Notes: a model not told the origin generated them from the sequence alone. Counted from the first letter of the stretch, positions 1-7,558 are shown. The stretch: 7,794 nt of DNA from Bacteroidales bacterium (GCA_035353855.1 DAOQAK010000055.1:19230-27023), one strand, 5' to 3'. Program-made: numbers and translations.

Positions 1-252
1 AGATATTTCAGGACTAGCGCCAGGTACATATTATGTTACAGTAACTGATGCTTATGGATGCATTAGGTATACATCAGCAACTATTTTGCAATCATCTGCA
101 TTGCTTGCTGTATCAGCTTCTTCAGTAGTTCCGGTTAGTTGCAAAGGTTCAGGTGATGGTTCTATAGATGTAACAGTTAGTGGTGGAACGGCTCCTTTCA
201 GCTATCATTGGTCTGGTCCGGGTTCATTCAGTTCAAGCAGTGAAGATATTTC
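1..252 (+). repeat. Long direct repeat, left copy (higher-order repeat, offset 1215 bp)
   Basis: Bases 1-252 are identical to 1216-1467; the first mismatch is C253 versus G1468. The offset is exactly five 243-bp units. The left edge is cut by the window, so the identity probably runs further upstream. Confidence 0.95.
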
Positions 253-3200
253 CGGTTTAGCTCCGGGTACTTATTCTCTCACTGTTACCGATGCTTATAA
301 TTGTGTAAAAACTTTATCAGAAAATATTCTTGAGTCTTCTGCTTTACTCGCTGTATCGGCAACATCAGTGGTTCCGGTTAGTTGCAAAGGTTCAGGTGAT
401 GGCTCTATAGATGTTACTGTTAGTGGTGGAACTGCTCCTTTCAGCTATCATTGGGCTGGTCCAAATGCATTCTCTTCTATTAGTGAAGATATTTCAGGAT
501 TAGCTCCGGGTACTTATTCTCTCACTGTTACCGATGCTTACAATTGTGCAAAAACTTTAGAAGCAAATATTCTTGAGTCTTCTGCTTTACTCGCTGTATC
601 GATTACTTCAACAACTCCTGTAACATGTAGCGGAGGTGGAGATGGTTCAATTAACATCAGTGTATCAGGTGGAACTTTACCATATGTTTTTGTATGGAGT
701 GGTCCGGCATCATATAGTGCTTCAACAGAAGATATTTCTGGTCTTGCACCAGGTACATATTATGTTACTGTAACTGATGCTTATAAATGTGCAAAAACTG
801 CTTCAGCAAAAGTAGAGCAATCACCAGGAATGTTAACTCTATCTATTTCCACAATAACTCCGGTATCGTGTACAGGTAGTCATGATGGATCAATAGATTT
901 AAGTGTATCAAATGGAACATTACCATATAACTATTCATGGTCTGGTCCGGGATCATACACTGCTTCATCAGAAGATATTTCAGGACTAGCGCCAGGTACA
1001 TATTATGTTACAGTAACTGATGCTTATAAATGTGCAAAAACTGCTTCAGCAAAAGTAGAGCAATCACCAGGAATGTTAACTCTATCTATTTCCACAATAA
1101 CTCCGGTATCGTGTACAGGTAGTCATGATGGATCAATAGATTTAAGTGTATCAAATGGAACATTACCATATAACTATTCATGGTCTGGTCCGGGATCATA
1201 CACTGCTTCATCAGAAGATATTTCAGGACTAGCGCCAGGTACATATTATGTTACAGTAACTGATGCTTATGGATGCATTAGGTATACATCAGCAACTATT
1301 TTGCAATCATCTGCATTGCTTGCTGTATCAGCTTCTTCAGTAGTTCCGGTTAGTTGCAAAGGTTCAGGTGATGGTTCTATAGATGTAACAGTTAGTGGTG
1401 GAACGGCTCCTTTCAGCTATCATTGGTCTGGTCCGGGTTCATTCAGTTCAAGCAGTGAAGATATTTCGGGTTTAGCTCCGGGTGCATACAACCTTACCGT
1501 TACTGATGCTTACAATTGTTCTAAAACATTAGAAGTAGAAATTTTAGAACCAGAATTATTAACAATACAAGCAGAAGGTAGTTCACAGGTATCTTGCTAC
1601 AATACAAATGATGGAGTTATAACAGTTACAGCAAATGGCGGAACCGGTGCTTATAGCTTTTCACTCAATGGTGGACCAATCCAAAGCTCTAATGTTTTCA
1701 ACGGATTACCAAGTGGCACATATAGCATTACAGTATTCGATATCAACAATTGTTCAGCCACTACAGAAGCATTGCTCAATATCATCAACCCTCCTCTATT
1801 AGTAATATCAGCAGTAGGTAGCTCACAGGTATCCTGCCACAATTCAAATGATGGAGTAATTACAGCTACAGCAAATGGAGGAACCGGGGCTTACAGTTAT
1901 TCATTAAATGGTGGACCAAATCAAAGTTCTAATGTTTTCAGTAATCTGCCTGCAGACACATATATTGTTACTGTTTATGATATTAATAATTGTTCAGCAA
2001 GCACTCCTGAAATTATAATAAACAATCCTGCAATATTAACTTTAACAGCTATTGCTTCACCACAGGTAAGCTGTTACAATGCCAGTGATGGTGTCATAAC
2101 GGCTACTGCAACAGGTGGTACAGGCGCATATAGTTATTCGCTTAATGGTGGAGCAATTCAAAGTTCAAATGTATTTAGTGGTTTACCGGCAGGTACTTAT
2201 ATTGTAACTGTTTATGATATTAAAGGATGTTCAGCTACAGCGCCACAAATCACTATAGCCAACCCTGAAGGCTTAAAAGTAATGGCAAAAGCCAGTTTTC
2301 AGGTAAGCTGTTATAATGCAAGCGATGGTGAAATATCAGCAACAGCAAGTGGCGGTACCGGTGCATATAAATATTCTTTAAATAATGGTCCTGCACAGTT
2401 ATCTAATGTATTCAAAGGTTTATCAAGTGGTAAATATATAGTATCTGTTTTCGATGCCAATAATTGTTCAGCAGCTACTCCAGAAATGATAATAAATAAC
2501 CCACCATTACTAACTGCCGAAGCTATGATTTCATCGCAGATATCGTGTCATGATGTAAATGATGGAATAATAACAGTAACAGCAATGGGTGGTACCGGCA
2601 CATTTAGCTACTCACTAAACGGAGGACCGGCACAAACATCAAATGTTTTCTCAGGGCTTTCTGAAGGCACATATAACATTACTGTAAATGATATCTATAA
2701 TTGTTCAGCAATTACTGAATTCCCTATAGTGATAACAAACCCATCACCTATTACTATTGTTACAACAAATTCACCTCAAGTATCATGTCATGATGCAAGT
2801 GACGGATTTATTACTGCAACTGTTTCTGGTGGTACAGGCTCATACAGTTATTCAATTAATGGTGGACCATTACAAGTTTCAAATGAATTTACAGATCTAA
2901 CTAGTGGAACTTATGTTTTAACTGTTTTTGATGCAAATAACTGTTCTGCTGTTTCTCCATCAATTGTAATAAACAACCCAGCTGTATTGACCATTGACGC
3001 ATCTATTACATCACCCGTATTATGCCATGATCAAAGTAACGGTGTAATTAATGCAACTGCTGAAGGTGGTACAGGAATATACAGCTACTCTATTAATGAA
3101 GGACCTATTCAGAGCTCGAGTGTTTTCTCAGGTTTGTCAAGCGGAACATATGTTATTTCAGTTTTTGACGCAAATAATTGTAAAGCAACTTCACCTGAAA

Positions 3201-3949
3201 TAACATTATTAAATCCTCAGCCGCTATCCGCAAGTGTTGCAATTACATCAGAAGTATCATGTTATAATGGATCCGATGGAGCAATTTTAGTATCATCATC
3301 AGGGGGCACTGCACCATATAGCTATTCTCTAAATGGAGAACTACCACAGGAATCTGATGTGTTCTCTGATCTTCCCGCTGGTAATTATGTTTTAACCGTA
3401 TATGATAATATGGGTTGTTCTGTGGAAGTGCAGTTTGAATTATCTCAGCCGGATCAAATCAAAATTGAATTAGTTTCAGTTGTAGATGCTGACTGCACGG
3501 GGAATCTAAATGGAGCTATCGAAATATCGGCTTCAGGAGGTGAATCACCTTATACCTATAGTTGGTCGAATGGTTCATTAACACCAATGATTGAAGGACT
3601 AAGTGCCGGAAATTACACTGTAACCGTAACTGATAATAAAGGTTGCCAGAACGAATATACTAAGCAAGTTAATCCCGGACCCGTTGAGGAACAGCTTGGT
3701 TTTAGCAATGCCTTTACACCAGACGGTGATGGTATAAATGATCTCTGGGCAATCAAAAATATTGAACTTTATCCCGATAATAGCCTCGTAGTTGTAAACA
3801 GGTGGGGCAACGAAATATATTCAATAAAAGGATACCAGGGTAACTGGGATGGCAGCCAACTTACTGAAGGTACATATTTCTATATACTGAAAGTTGAAAT
3901 GTGTAATGTTCAAAGGACTTTCAACGGATATATAACTATTTTAAGGTAA
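2..3949 (+). CDS. Giant SprB-repeat surface adhesin with type B T9SS C-terminal domain (5'-truncated)
   Basis: The reading frame is open from the first bases, so the true start and signal peptide lie upstream; the TTG at 86 is an internal Leu codon. The visible 1315 residues consist of one partial and fifteen complete repeats of 77-81 residues, then a C-terminal domain at about 1227-1315. Repeats carry a V-S-C near the start, a (N/G/S)DG motif, GGT-x-x-(Y/F)-x-(Y/F), a G-L-x-x-G-x-Y turn and a T-V-x-D-x-x-x-C end, as in SprB-type repeats. The C-terminal domain has FTPDGDGINDLW, NRWGNEIY, NWDG and GTYFYILK and ends GYITILR, the pattern of the gliding motility-associated (CHU_C, type B) secretion signal. 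The family is exported across the outer membrane by the type IX system; SprB of Flavobacterium is a mobile gliding adhesin. Adhesion or gliding here is inferred, since the N-terminal part is missing. The SprF-like gene 29 nt downstream supports a secretion pair. Confidence 0.93.
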   Translation, partial: DISGLAPGTYYVTVTDAYGCIRYTSATILQSSALLAVSASSVVPVSCKGSGDGSIDVTVSGGTAPFSYHWSGPGSFSSSSEDISGLAPGTYSLTVTDAYNCVKTLSENILESSALLAVSATSVVPVSCKGSGDGSIDVTVSGGTAPFSYHWAGPNAFSSISEDISGLAPGTYSLTVTDAYNCAKTLEANILESSALLAVSITSTTPVTCSGGGDGSINISVSGGTLPYVFVWSGPASYSASTEDISGLAPGTYYVTVTDAYKCAKTASAKVEQSPGMLTLSISTITPVSCTGSHDGSIDLSVSNGTLPYNYSWSGPGSYTASSEDISGLAPGTYYVTVTDAYKCAKTASAKVEQSPGMLTLSISTITPVSCTGSHDGSIDLSVSNGTLPYNYSWSGPGSYTASSEDISGLAPGTYYVTVTDAYGCIRYTSATILQSSALLAVSASSVVPVSCKGSGDGSIDVTVSGGTAPFSYHWSGPGSFSSSSEDISGLAPGAYNLTVTDAYNCSKTLEVEILEPELLTIQAEGSSQVSCYNTNDGVITVTANGGTGAYSFSLNGGPIQSSNVFNGLPSGTYSITVFDINNCSATTEALLNIINPPLLVISAVGSSQVSCHNSNDGVITATANGGTGAYSYSLNGGPNQSSNVFSNLPADTYIVTVYDINNCSASTPEIIINNPAILTLTAIASPQVSCYNASDGVITATATGGTGAYSYSLNGGAIQSSNVFSGLPAGTYIVTVYDIKGCSATAPQITIANPEGLKVMAKASFQVSCYNASDGEISATASGGTGAYKYSLNNGPAQLSNVFKGLSSGKYIVSVFDANNCSAATPEMIINNPPLLTAEAMISSQISCHDVNDGIITVTAMGGTGTFSYSLNGGPAQTSNVFSGLSEGTYNITVNDIYNCSAITEFPIVITNPSPITIVTTNSPQVSCHDASDGFITATVSGGTGSYSYSINGGPLQVSNEFTDLTSGTYVLTVFDANNCSAVSPSIVINNPAVLTIDASITSPVLCHDQSNGVINATAEGGTGIYSYSINEGPIQSSSVFSGLSSGTYVISVFDANNCKATSPEITLLNPQPLSASVAITSEVSCYNGSDGAILVSSSGGTAPYSYSLNGELPQESDVFSDLPAGNYVLTVYDNMGCSVEVQFELSQPDQIKIELVSVVDADCTGNLNGAIEISASGGESPYTYSWSNGSLTPMIEGLSAGNYTVTVTDNKGCQNEYTKQVNPGPVEEQLGFSNAFTPDGDGINDLWAIKNIELYPDNSLVVVNRWGNEIYSIKGYQGNWDGSQLTEGTYFYILKVEMCNVQRTFNGYITILR
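770..1270 (+). repeat. Perfect tandem duplication, period 243 bp, about 2.06 copies
   Basis: Bases 770-1027 match 1013-1270 without a mismatch. The identity is broken on the left by T769 versus A1012 and on the right by A1028 versus G1271. Synonymous sites are identical too, which points to a recent duplication or gene conversion rather than selection on the protein alone. Confidence 0.95.
1216..1467 (+). repeat. Long direct repeat, right copy (higher-order repeat)
   Basis: This is the second copy of the block at 1-252. It joins the end of the unit at 1061 (DAYGCIRYTSATIL) to most of the unit at 1304. After 1468 the sequence drifts away from the left copy (GAYNLTV instead of GTYSLTV), marking the edge of the segmental duplication close to the switch to class V repeats. 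Confidence 0.95.
1547..3679 (+). repeat. Class V repeat array, nine diverged units of 77-81 codons
   Basis: Units start at about 1547, 1790, 2027, 2264, 2501, 2741, 2978, 3215 and 3449. The first seven share S-x-Q/P-V-x-C-(Y/H)-(N/D), (S/N)(D/N)G, GGTG-x-(Y/F), SLN/SIN, a hydrophobic VF or EF and (N/G)C near the end; units are joined by Asn-Pro (INNP, ITNP). Cysteines sit near unit positions 16 and 68. Unlike class U, there is no Trp in the middle and copies differ at many bases. The unit at 3215 is transitional (GGTAPYSYSLNG), and the last at 3449 returns to a generic SprB-repeat form (YTYSWSNG, GLSAGNYTVTVTD). Unit edges are set by eye from the protein pattern. Confidence 0.9.
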
Positions 3950-3978
3950 ATCTGTGTCGAACTTAAAACTATATTGTT

Positions 3979-4932
3979 ATGAAAACAATCACAAAAATAT
4001 TAGCACTGATGCTATTTACAGCTACAGGCTACGCACAGCAAGATGCTCAATATAATCAGTATATATTTAATATGCTGGTCATAAACCCGGCATATGCTGG
4101 CACAAAGGAAGTATTCAATGCGAATGCTATTTATTCAAGTCAATGGACTGGATTTGCCGGATCTCCTACTACACAGACATTGGGTATTGATGGCCCAATA
4201 ACAAACAAAATTGGAGTTGGTCTACATCTGATCAATGATAAAATCGGAGCAGAAAACCAAAATGGGATTTTCGGAAGTTACTCGTTTAAAGTAAAAATTA
4301 GTAAAACCCTTAAATTATCTATGGGTATAGCTATTGGAGCTACTAATTTTAATATCGATGGCAGCGAACTGGTAACGATAACTCCCGATGATCCGCAGGT
4401 TCCTAAATCCATGACAAACAAGTTCCGGTTTGATTCAAAAACAGGTGTCTTTTTATATAATGAAAGATTTTTTGCAGGAATTTCATGTTCAAATTTAACA
4501 GCGGATGTTTTTAAAAGCAAAGACCTGTTGGTTGCCAGCCAGGTTAGGCATTATTACTTAACTTCCGGTTATGTTTTTGATATCGCTCCAAACTTTAAAT
4601 TCAAACCAAGTTTTCTTATGAAAGAGGATTTTAAGGCTCCTTCAAATATTGATATTAATGCCTTTCTCCTTTACAATAACAAGTTCTGGCTGGGAGCAAG
4701 TATCCGAACCGGTGCAAAAATTTTTACTACAGGCGATCTTGAAAGTTCTCTGAGATTAAGAGATGCTTTCCTGGTTATGGCAGAATATAATATTAACGAT
4801 CTGTTCCGTGTTGGTTATGCTTACACATATTCTATTTCAACACTAAGTGACTATCCGGGTCATGAATTCTCCCTGGGTTATTATTTCCCAAATAAAACAA
4901 CTTCAAGTGTAATAAATCCAAGGTATTTTTAA
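3979..4932 (+). CDS. PorP/SprF family type IX secretion outer-membrane protein
   Basis: This 317-residue protein has the usual family length of a little over 300. Residues 1-19 form a signal peptide ending GYA-QQ. The mature start carries the family hallmark DAQYNQYIFN...INPAYAGT (22-42), followed by SQWTGFAGSP (54-63), alternating amphipathic stretches with many Gly and aromatic residues as in an outer-membrane beta-barrel, GHEFSLGYYF near the end and the typical terminus INPRYF. PorP is a component of the Porphyromonas type IX system, and SprF is needed to secrete SprB, whose type B signal resembles that of the adhesin upstream. The most likely role is therefore outer-membrane partner of that adhesin; this is inferred from family and position. 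It starts 29 nt after the adhesin stop and ends 17 nt before the next gene, so cotranscription is likely. No Shine-Dalgarno is evident. Genomes in this phylum often carry many paralogues, so I do not assign a symbol. Confidence 0.93.
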   Translation: MKTITKILALMLFTATGYAQQDAQYNQYIFNMLVINPAYAGTKEVFNANAIYSSQWTGFAGSPTTQTLGIDGPITNKIGVGLHLINDKIGAENQNGIFGSYSFKVKISKTLKLSMGIAIGATNFNIDGSELVTITPDDPQVPKSMTNKFRFDSKTGVFLYNERFFAGISCSNLTADVFKSKDLLVASQVRHYYLTSGYVFDIAPNFKFKPSFLMKEDFKAPSNIDINAFLLYNNKFWLGASIRTGAKIFTTGDLESSLRLRDAFLVMAEYNINDLFRVGYAYTYSISTLSDYPGHEFSLGYYFPNKTTSSVINPRYF

Positions 4933-4949
4933 TTAAAAAAATTAAACAT
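4933..4949 (+). promoter_or_regulatory. A-rich translation leader between the sprF-like and OmpA genes
   Basis: The 17 nt between the genes are almost all A and T, with no GGAGG-like element. A-rich leaders without Shine-Dalgarno are usual in Bacteroidota. The gap has no room for a separate promoter or terminator, which supports cotranscription of the two genes. Confidence 0.5.
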
Positions 4950-7064
4950 ATGAAAACACGAGATATTTACATCAGGTCAATCGCAGTAGCCATTACAATT
5001 TTTGCTTTCAGTTTTTCTTTATCAGCACAAACATCGCTGCAAAAAGCTAAATCCCTTATGGCAAGTCATGAATATTCCCAGGCAATTGATTCATATAAGG
5101 AATATTTTAAAACAAATCCACCAACGATTGAAAACGCAAGAGAAATGGCCGAATGCTATATGATGCTGCGTGATACAAAATCAGTTGAGGTCTGGCTTTC
5201 AAAAGTAACTTCATTCGACGGATTCACAGCTAATGATGTTCTTAATTATGCCAATGTTCTAAAATCAAATAGCAAATATGAGGAAGCCATGTTGCAATAT
5301 AAGCGCTATTCCGAAATCAATCCAAAAATGAAAGATAAAGCAGATGATTTGATTTTATCCTGCAAAAATTCATTGGAATGGATAGCCGACCCTGCCTATT
5401 TTAATGTCATAAATGCGAAAGCATTTAATTCAACTTATTCAGAATTCGGATTAATTACTTTCAACGATGGTTACATCATTTCATCCGATCGTTTTATTAC
5501 CGGAAGTACACTGTCAGAGAAACAAACCGATGGTTGCAGCGGTAATGCGTATTTCAAATTATATTATATTCCAACTGAAAGCTCATCACTAAATTCACCC
5601 GATTCTGTTTATAATCAAAATAATGCTGAAGGGATTTCCAAAACCGGGATGTCAGCTTCGCCAGACTTTATACCGTTTGTTTCTTCTTATCCCGAATATA
5701 ATAATATTCAACTGATGGACCCTGTTCTGATATCCGGTCTTAATGATGAGTATCATAATGCATTATGTACGTTTGATAAAACAACCAATACTATTTATTT
5801 TACAAGAGCAAAAAAAAGAAGGATAAACGAAAGGCCTATAAATAGTGACCCTACCAGTTGGTTTAACTATGCAATCGAAAAAAAATACACCAACTTTCTT
5901 GAAATTTATTCTGCTCACTATCAAAATGACAAATGGTTTGATATAAAGCCATTCCAATATAATAAAGCAAGTGAGTATTCCATTGGACATCCGGCAATAT
6001 CGCCTGATGGACAAGTTCTGTATTTTGCATCCGATATGCCTGGTGGCTATGGAAAAACAGATATTTATTATTCCTCTAAACAATCTGATGGAAGTTGGAG
6101 TAAGCCAATGAATGCCGGTGATAAAATAAATACGGAAGGTGAAGAATCATACCCATACGTGGATTCAGAAGGTATGTTATACTTTTCAAGTGACGGGCAT
6201 CCCGGGATGGGAGGATTAGATATATTTTCTTCTTCGGGAAGTAAAGATAACTGGGAACAGCCTGTTAACCTGAAATACCCTATTAATTCCGCGAAAGACG
6301 ATTTTTCAGTTTTTTATACTGACCCCGGAAAATCAGGATACTTTGCATCGAACAGAGATGGCGGAAAAGGTGAAGATGATATTTATTATTTTATTCCTGA
6401 ACCTATCACTAAACTGATTTTAGCAGGAGTGGTAAAGCAACGATTAGAAGACAATTCCATAGAAGTATTGAAGGAAGCTAATATTAAAATGGATAATAAA
6501 ACTACAAATGCAACAGGAATTCTTACTTCAAATAATGATGGAAAGTTTTATGCAAACCTGGAATGCAATTCGGCTTATGATTTAACTGCAACAAAAACAG
6601 GATACTTTATGCAGTCGAAATCACTTGCAACAACAGTATGCAAAACCAGGAATGATACAGTTTTTGTTGACCTGTTGCTCGATAAGATCGTACTCAACAA
6701 ATCCATTGTCCTTGAAAATATATATTATGATTTTGACAAATGGAATATCAGAAGCGATGCAGCATTAGAGTTAGACAAATTGGTTGATCTGCTTAAACGG
6801 AATCCTGATATAAAAATCGAACTGGGTTCTCATACCGATTGCAGAGGGTCGAATGCATACAATGAAAAACTATCACAAAAAAGAGCCGAGTCGGCCGTTG
6901 CTTACATTATCTCACAAGGAATCAATAAAGACCGAATCACTGCAAAAGGTTATGGCGAAAGTGTTCCGGTTAATAGTTGTATTGATGGTGTAAAATGCGC
7001 TGAAGAACAATACCAATTGAATAGAAGAACTGAATTTAAAGTAACTGATATCATAAAAAAATAA
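4950..7064 (+). CDS. PorE-like multidomain OmpA family protein (TPR, beta-propeller, OmpA)
   Basis: This 704-residue periplasmic protein has a signal peptide at 1-26 ending SLSAQ, with no lipobox Cys. TPR-like helices lie at about 28-135 (SLMASHEYSQAIDSYKEYF, then KSNSKYEEAMLQYKRY). A beta-propeller follows at about 155-483, with PD40-type blades including HPAISPDGQVLYFASD (347-362), YPYVDSEGMLYFSSD (401-415) and GYFASNRDGG (463-472). Residues 488-575 look like a carboxypeptidase regulatory-like sandwich. The OmpA C-terminal domain is at about 588-700, with YYDFDKWNIR, GSHTDCRGS, YNEKLSQKRAESV-like spacing and NRRTEF; D630 and R645 match the usual diaminopimelate-contacting Asp and Arg. The domain order matches Porphyromonas PorE (PG1058), a type IX component. 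The likely role is anchoring the SprF/adhesin export assembly to peptidoglycan (inference). PorE is described as a lipoprotein, which this is not, so it may be a paralogue tied to this cassette. Confidence 0.9.
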   Translation: MKTRDIYIRSIAVAITIFAFSFSLSAQTSLQKAKSLMASHEYSQAIDSYKEYFKTNPPTIENAREMAECYMMLRDTKSVEVWLSKVTSFDGFTANDVLNYANVLKSNSKYEEAMLQYKRYSEINPKMKDKADDLILSCKNSLEWIADPAYFNVINAKAFNSTYSEFGLITFNDGYIISSDRFITGSTLSEKQTDGCSGNAYFKLYYIPTESSSLNSPDSVYNQNNAEGISKTGMSASPDFIPFVSSYPEYNNIQLMDPVLISGLNDEYHNALCTFDKTTNTIYFTRAKKRRINERPINSDPTSWFNYAIEKKYTNFLEIYSAHYQNDKWFDIKPFQYNKASEYSIGHPAISPDGQVLYFASDMPGGYGKTDIYYSSKQSDGSWSKPMNAGDKINTEGEESYPYVDSEGMLYFSSDGHPGMGGLDIFSSSGSKDNWEQPVNLKYPINSAKDDFSVFYTDPGKSGYFASNRDGGKGEDDIYYFIPEPITKLILAGVVKQRLEDNSIEVLKEANIKMDNKTTNATGILTSNNDGKFYANLECNSAYDLTATKTGYFMQSKSLATTVCKTRNDTVFVDLLLDKIVLNKSIVLENIYYDFDKWNIRSDAALELDKLVDLLKRNPDIKIELGSHTDCRGSNAYNEKLSQKRAESAVAYIISQGINKDRITAKGYGESVPVNSCIDGVKCAEEQYQLNRRTEFKVTDIIKK

Positions 7065-7156
7065 AAATCTTTTATCAGGTTTATTGATGCAGTAACTTAT
7101 GAAAAAGAAAAATTTATTAATAAATTAAAAAAATTTCAACAAATAAAAAATGTAAC
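7065..7156. other. 92-nt AT-rich intergenic region with a 16-bp perfect palindrome
   Basis: This separates the OmpA gene from the small TonB-domain gene. It holds a perfect 16-bp palindrome at 7111-7126 (AATTTATTAATAAATT) and A-rich sequence up to the start at 7157. I see no GC-rich hairpin with a T-run, so no rho-independent terminator can be called, and no TAnnTTTG element of the Bacteroidota type. Whether the last gene is on the same transcript is open. In such AT-rich sequence the palindrome may be chance. Confidence 0.5.
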
Positions 7157-7558
7157 ATGAAAGCAATTGTTGTCATATTAGTCATGACTCTTCTGCCTTT
7201 AAGTGTGATAAGCCAGGTTGATCAGAAGAGTTCAAAAATTGATACCAATTTCACAGTGGTTACTCAGCAACAACCATTTTACCCCGGCGGTGATATGGAA
7301 TTGGTTATGTTTTTTTACAAGAATATTCAGTATCCTGAAGAAGCTGTAGAAAAAAATATTACAGGAAACATTATGTTGAGTTTTGATGTTTTGCCCGACA
7401 GCACAATTACAAATATTGCAGTGTTGAGTAACATTGGTTACGGACTCGAAGAGCAGGTTGTAAAACTTGTTACTCCACTTAAATATGCACCAGGAATTCA
7501 AAATGGTGAAAAGATTAAGATGAATGTTATTCTAACGGTTCCTGTTCGAGCAAAATAA
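7157..7558 (+). CDS. Small exported protein consisting of a TonB C-terminal domain
   Basis: This 133-residue protein has an N-terminal hydrophobic segment that reads as a signal peptide (about 1-19, ending SVIS-Q), then a short polar stretch. A TonB C-terminal domain (TonB_C family) fills about 40-131: FYPGGDMELVMFFYKNIQYP, EEAVEKNITGNIMLSF, a D-S-T-I-T-N-I-x-V-L strand, GYGLEEQVVKLV, KYAPGIQNGEKI and the closing strand MNVILTVPV. Typical TonB has a cytoplasmic-membrane anchor and a long Pro-rich linker to reach the outer membrane; both are missing here unless the first segment stays uncleaved. Related TonB_C-only proteins are common in Bacteroidota, often of unknown role. It may act in the periplasm, possibly as a protein-protein contact domain. 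The 92-nt gap leaves its link to the adhesin cassette uncertain. ATG 7157 is chosen because the signal peptide begins there; the ATG at 7150 is followed directly by a stop. Confidence 0.85.
   Translation: MKAIVVILVMTLLPLSVISQVDQKSSKIDTNFTVVTQQQPFYPGGDMELVMFFYKNIQYPEEAVEKNITGNIMLSFDVLPDSTITNIAVLSNIGYGLEEQVVKLVTPLKYAPGIQNGEKIKMNVILTVPVRAK

Larger units (their letters stand above)
2..1546 (+). repeat. Class U repeat array, 243-bp units (one partial plus six complete)
   Basis: Complete units start at 89, 332, 575, 818, 1061 and 1304, each exactly 243 bp (81 codons); a partial unit occupies 2-88. Each codes for an Ig-like repeat with a Trp in (Y/V)xWxGP, the nearly invariant EDISGLAPG(T/A)Y and cysteines at unit positions 18 and 72. 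Three subtypes are visible: SSALLAVSA-SVVPVSCKG (units at 89, 332, 1304), SSALLAVSITSTTPVTCSG (575) and SPGMLTLSISTITPVSCTG (818, 1061). All spacings are multiples of three, so unit gain or loss keeps the frame. Confidence 0.95.

Noticed and set aside
86..88. TTG as the start codon of the adhesin
   Set aside because: The frame is open upstream to the window edge and codes for the end of another repeat (DISGLAPGTYYVTVTDAYGC), so TTG 86 is an internal Leu.
1..1546. CRISPR-like or mobile repeat array
   Set aside because: The repeats are 243 bp, contiguous, in frame and code for Ig-like domains; there are no spacers, and no transposase or terminal inverted repeats were seen.
1651..1842. 63-codon reading frame on the - strand
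   Set aside because: It lies wholly inside the repeat array of the adhesin, and its protein shows no recognisable feature; it is a shadow of the coding strand.
4278..4520. 80-codon reading frame on the - strand
   Set aside because: It lies antisense to the well-supported PorP/SprF gene and shows no domain or signal peptide.
5763..6083. 106-codon reading frame on the - strand
   Set aside because: It lies antisense to the propeller region of the OmpA family gene; the Cys/Ile/Phe-rich product looks like a reverse-complement artefact.
7150..7155. ATG-TAA start-stop just before the TonB-domain gene
   Set aside because: A one-codon upstream frame could affect translation, but in such AT-rich sequence it is expected by chance and nothing else supports it.
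7232..7501. 89-codon reading frame on the - strand
   Set aside because: It lies antisense to the TonB-domain gene, which has clear family motifs; no support for a second gene.
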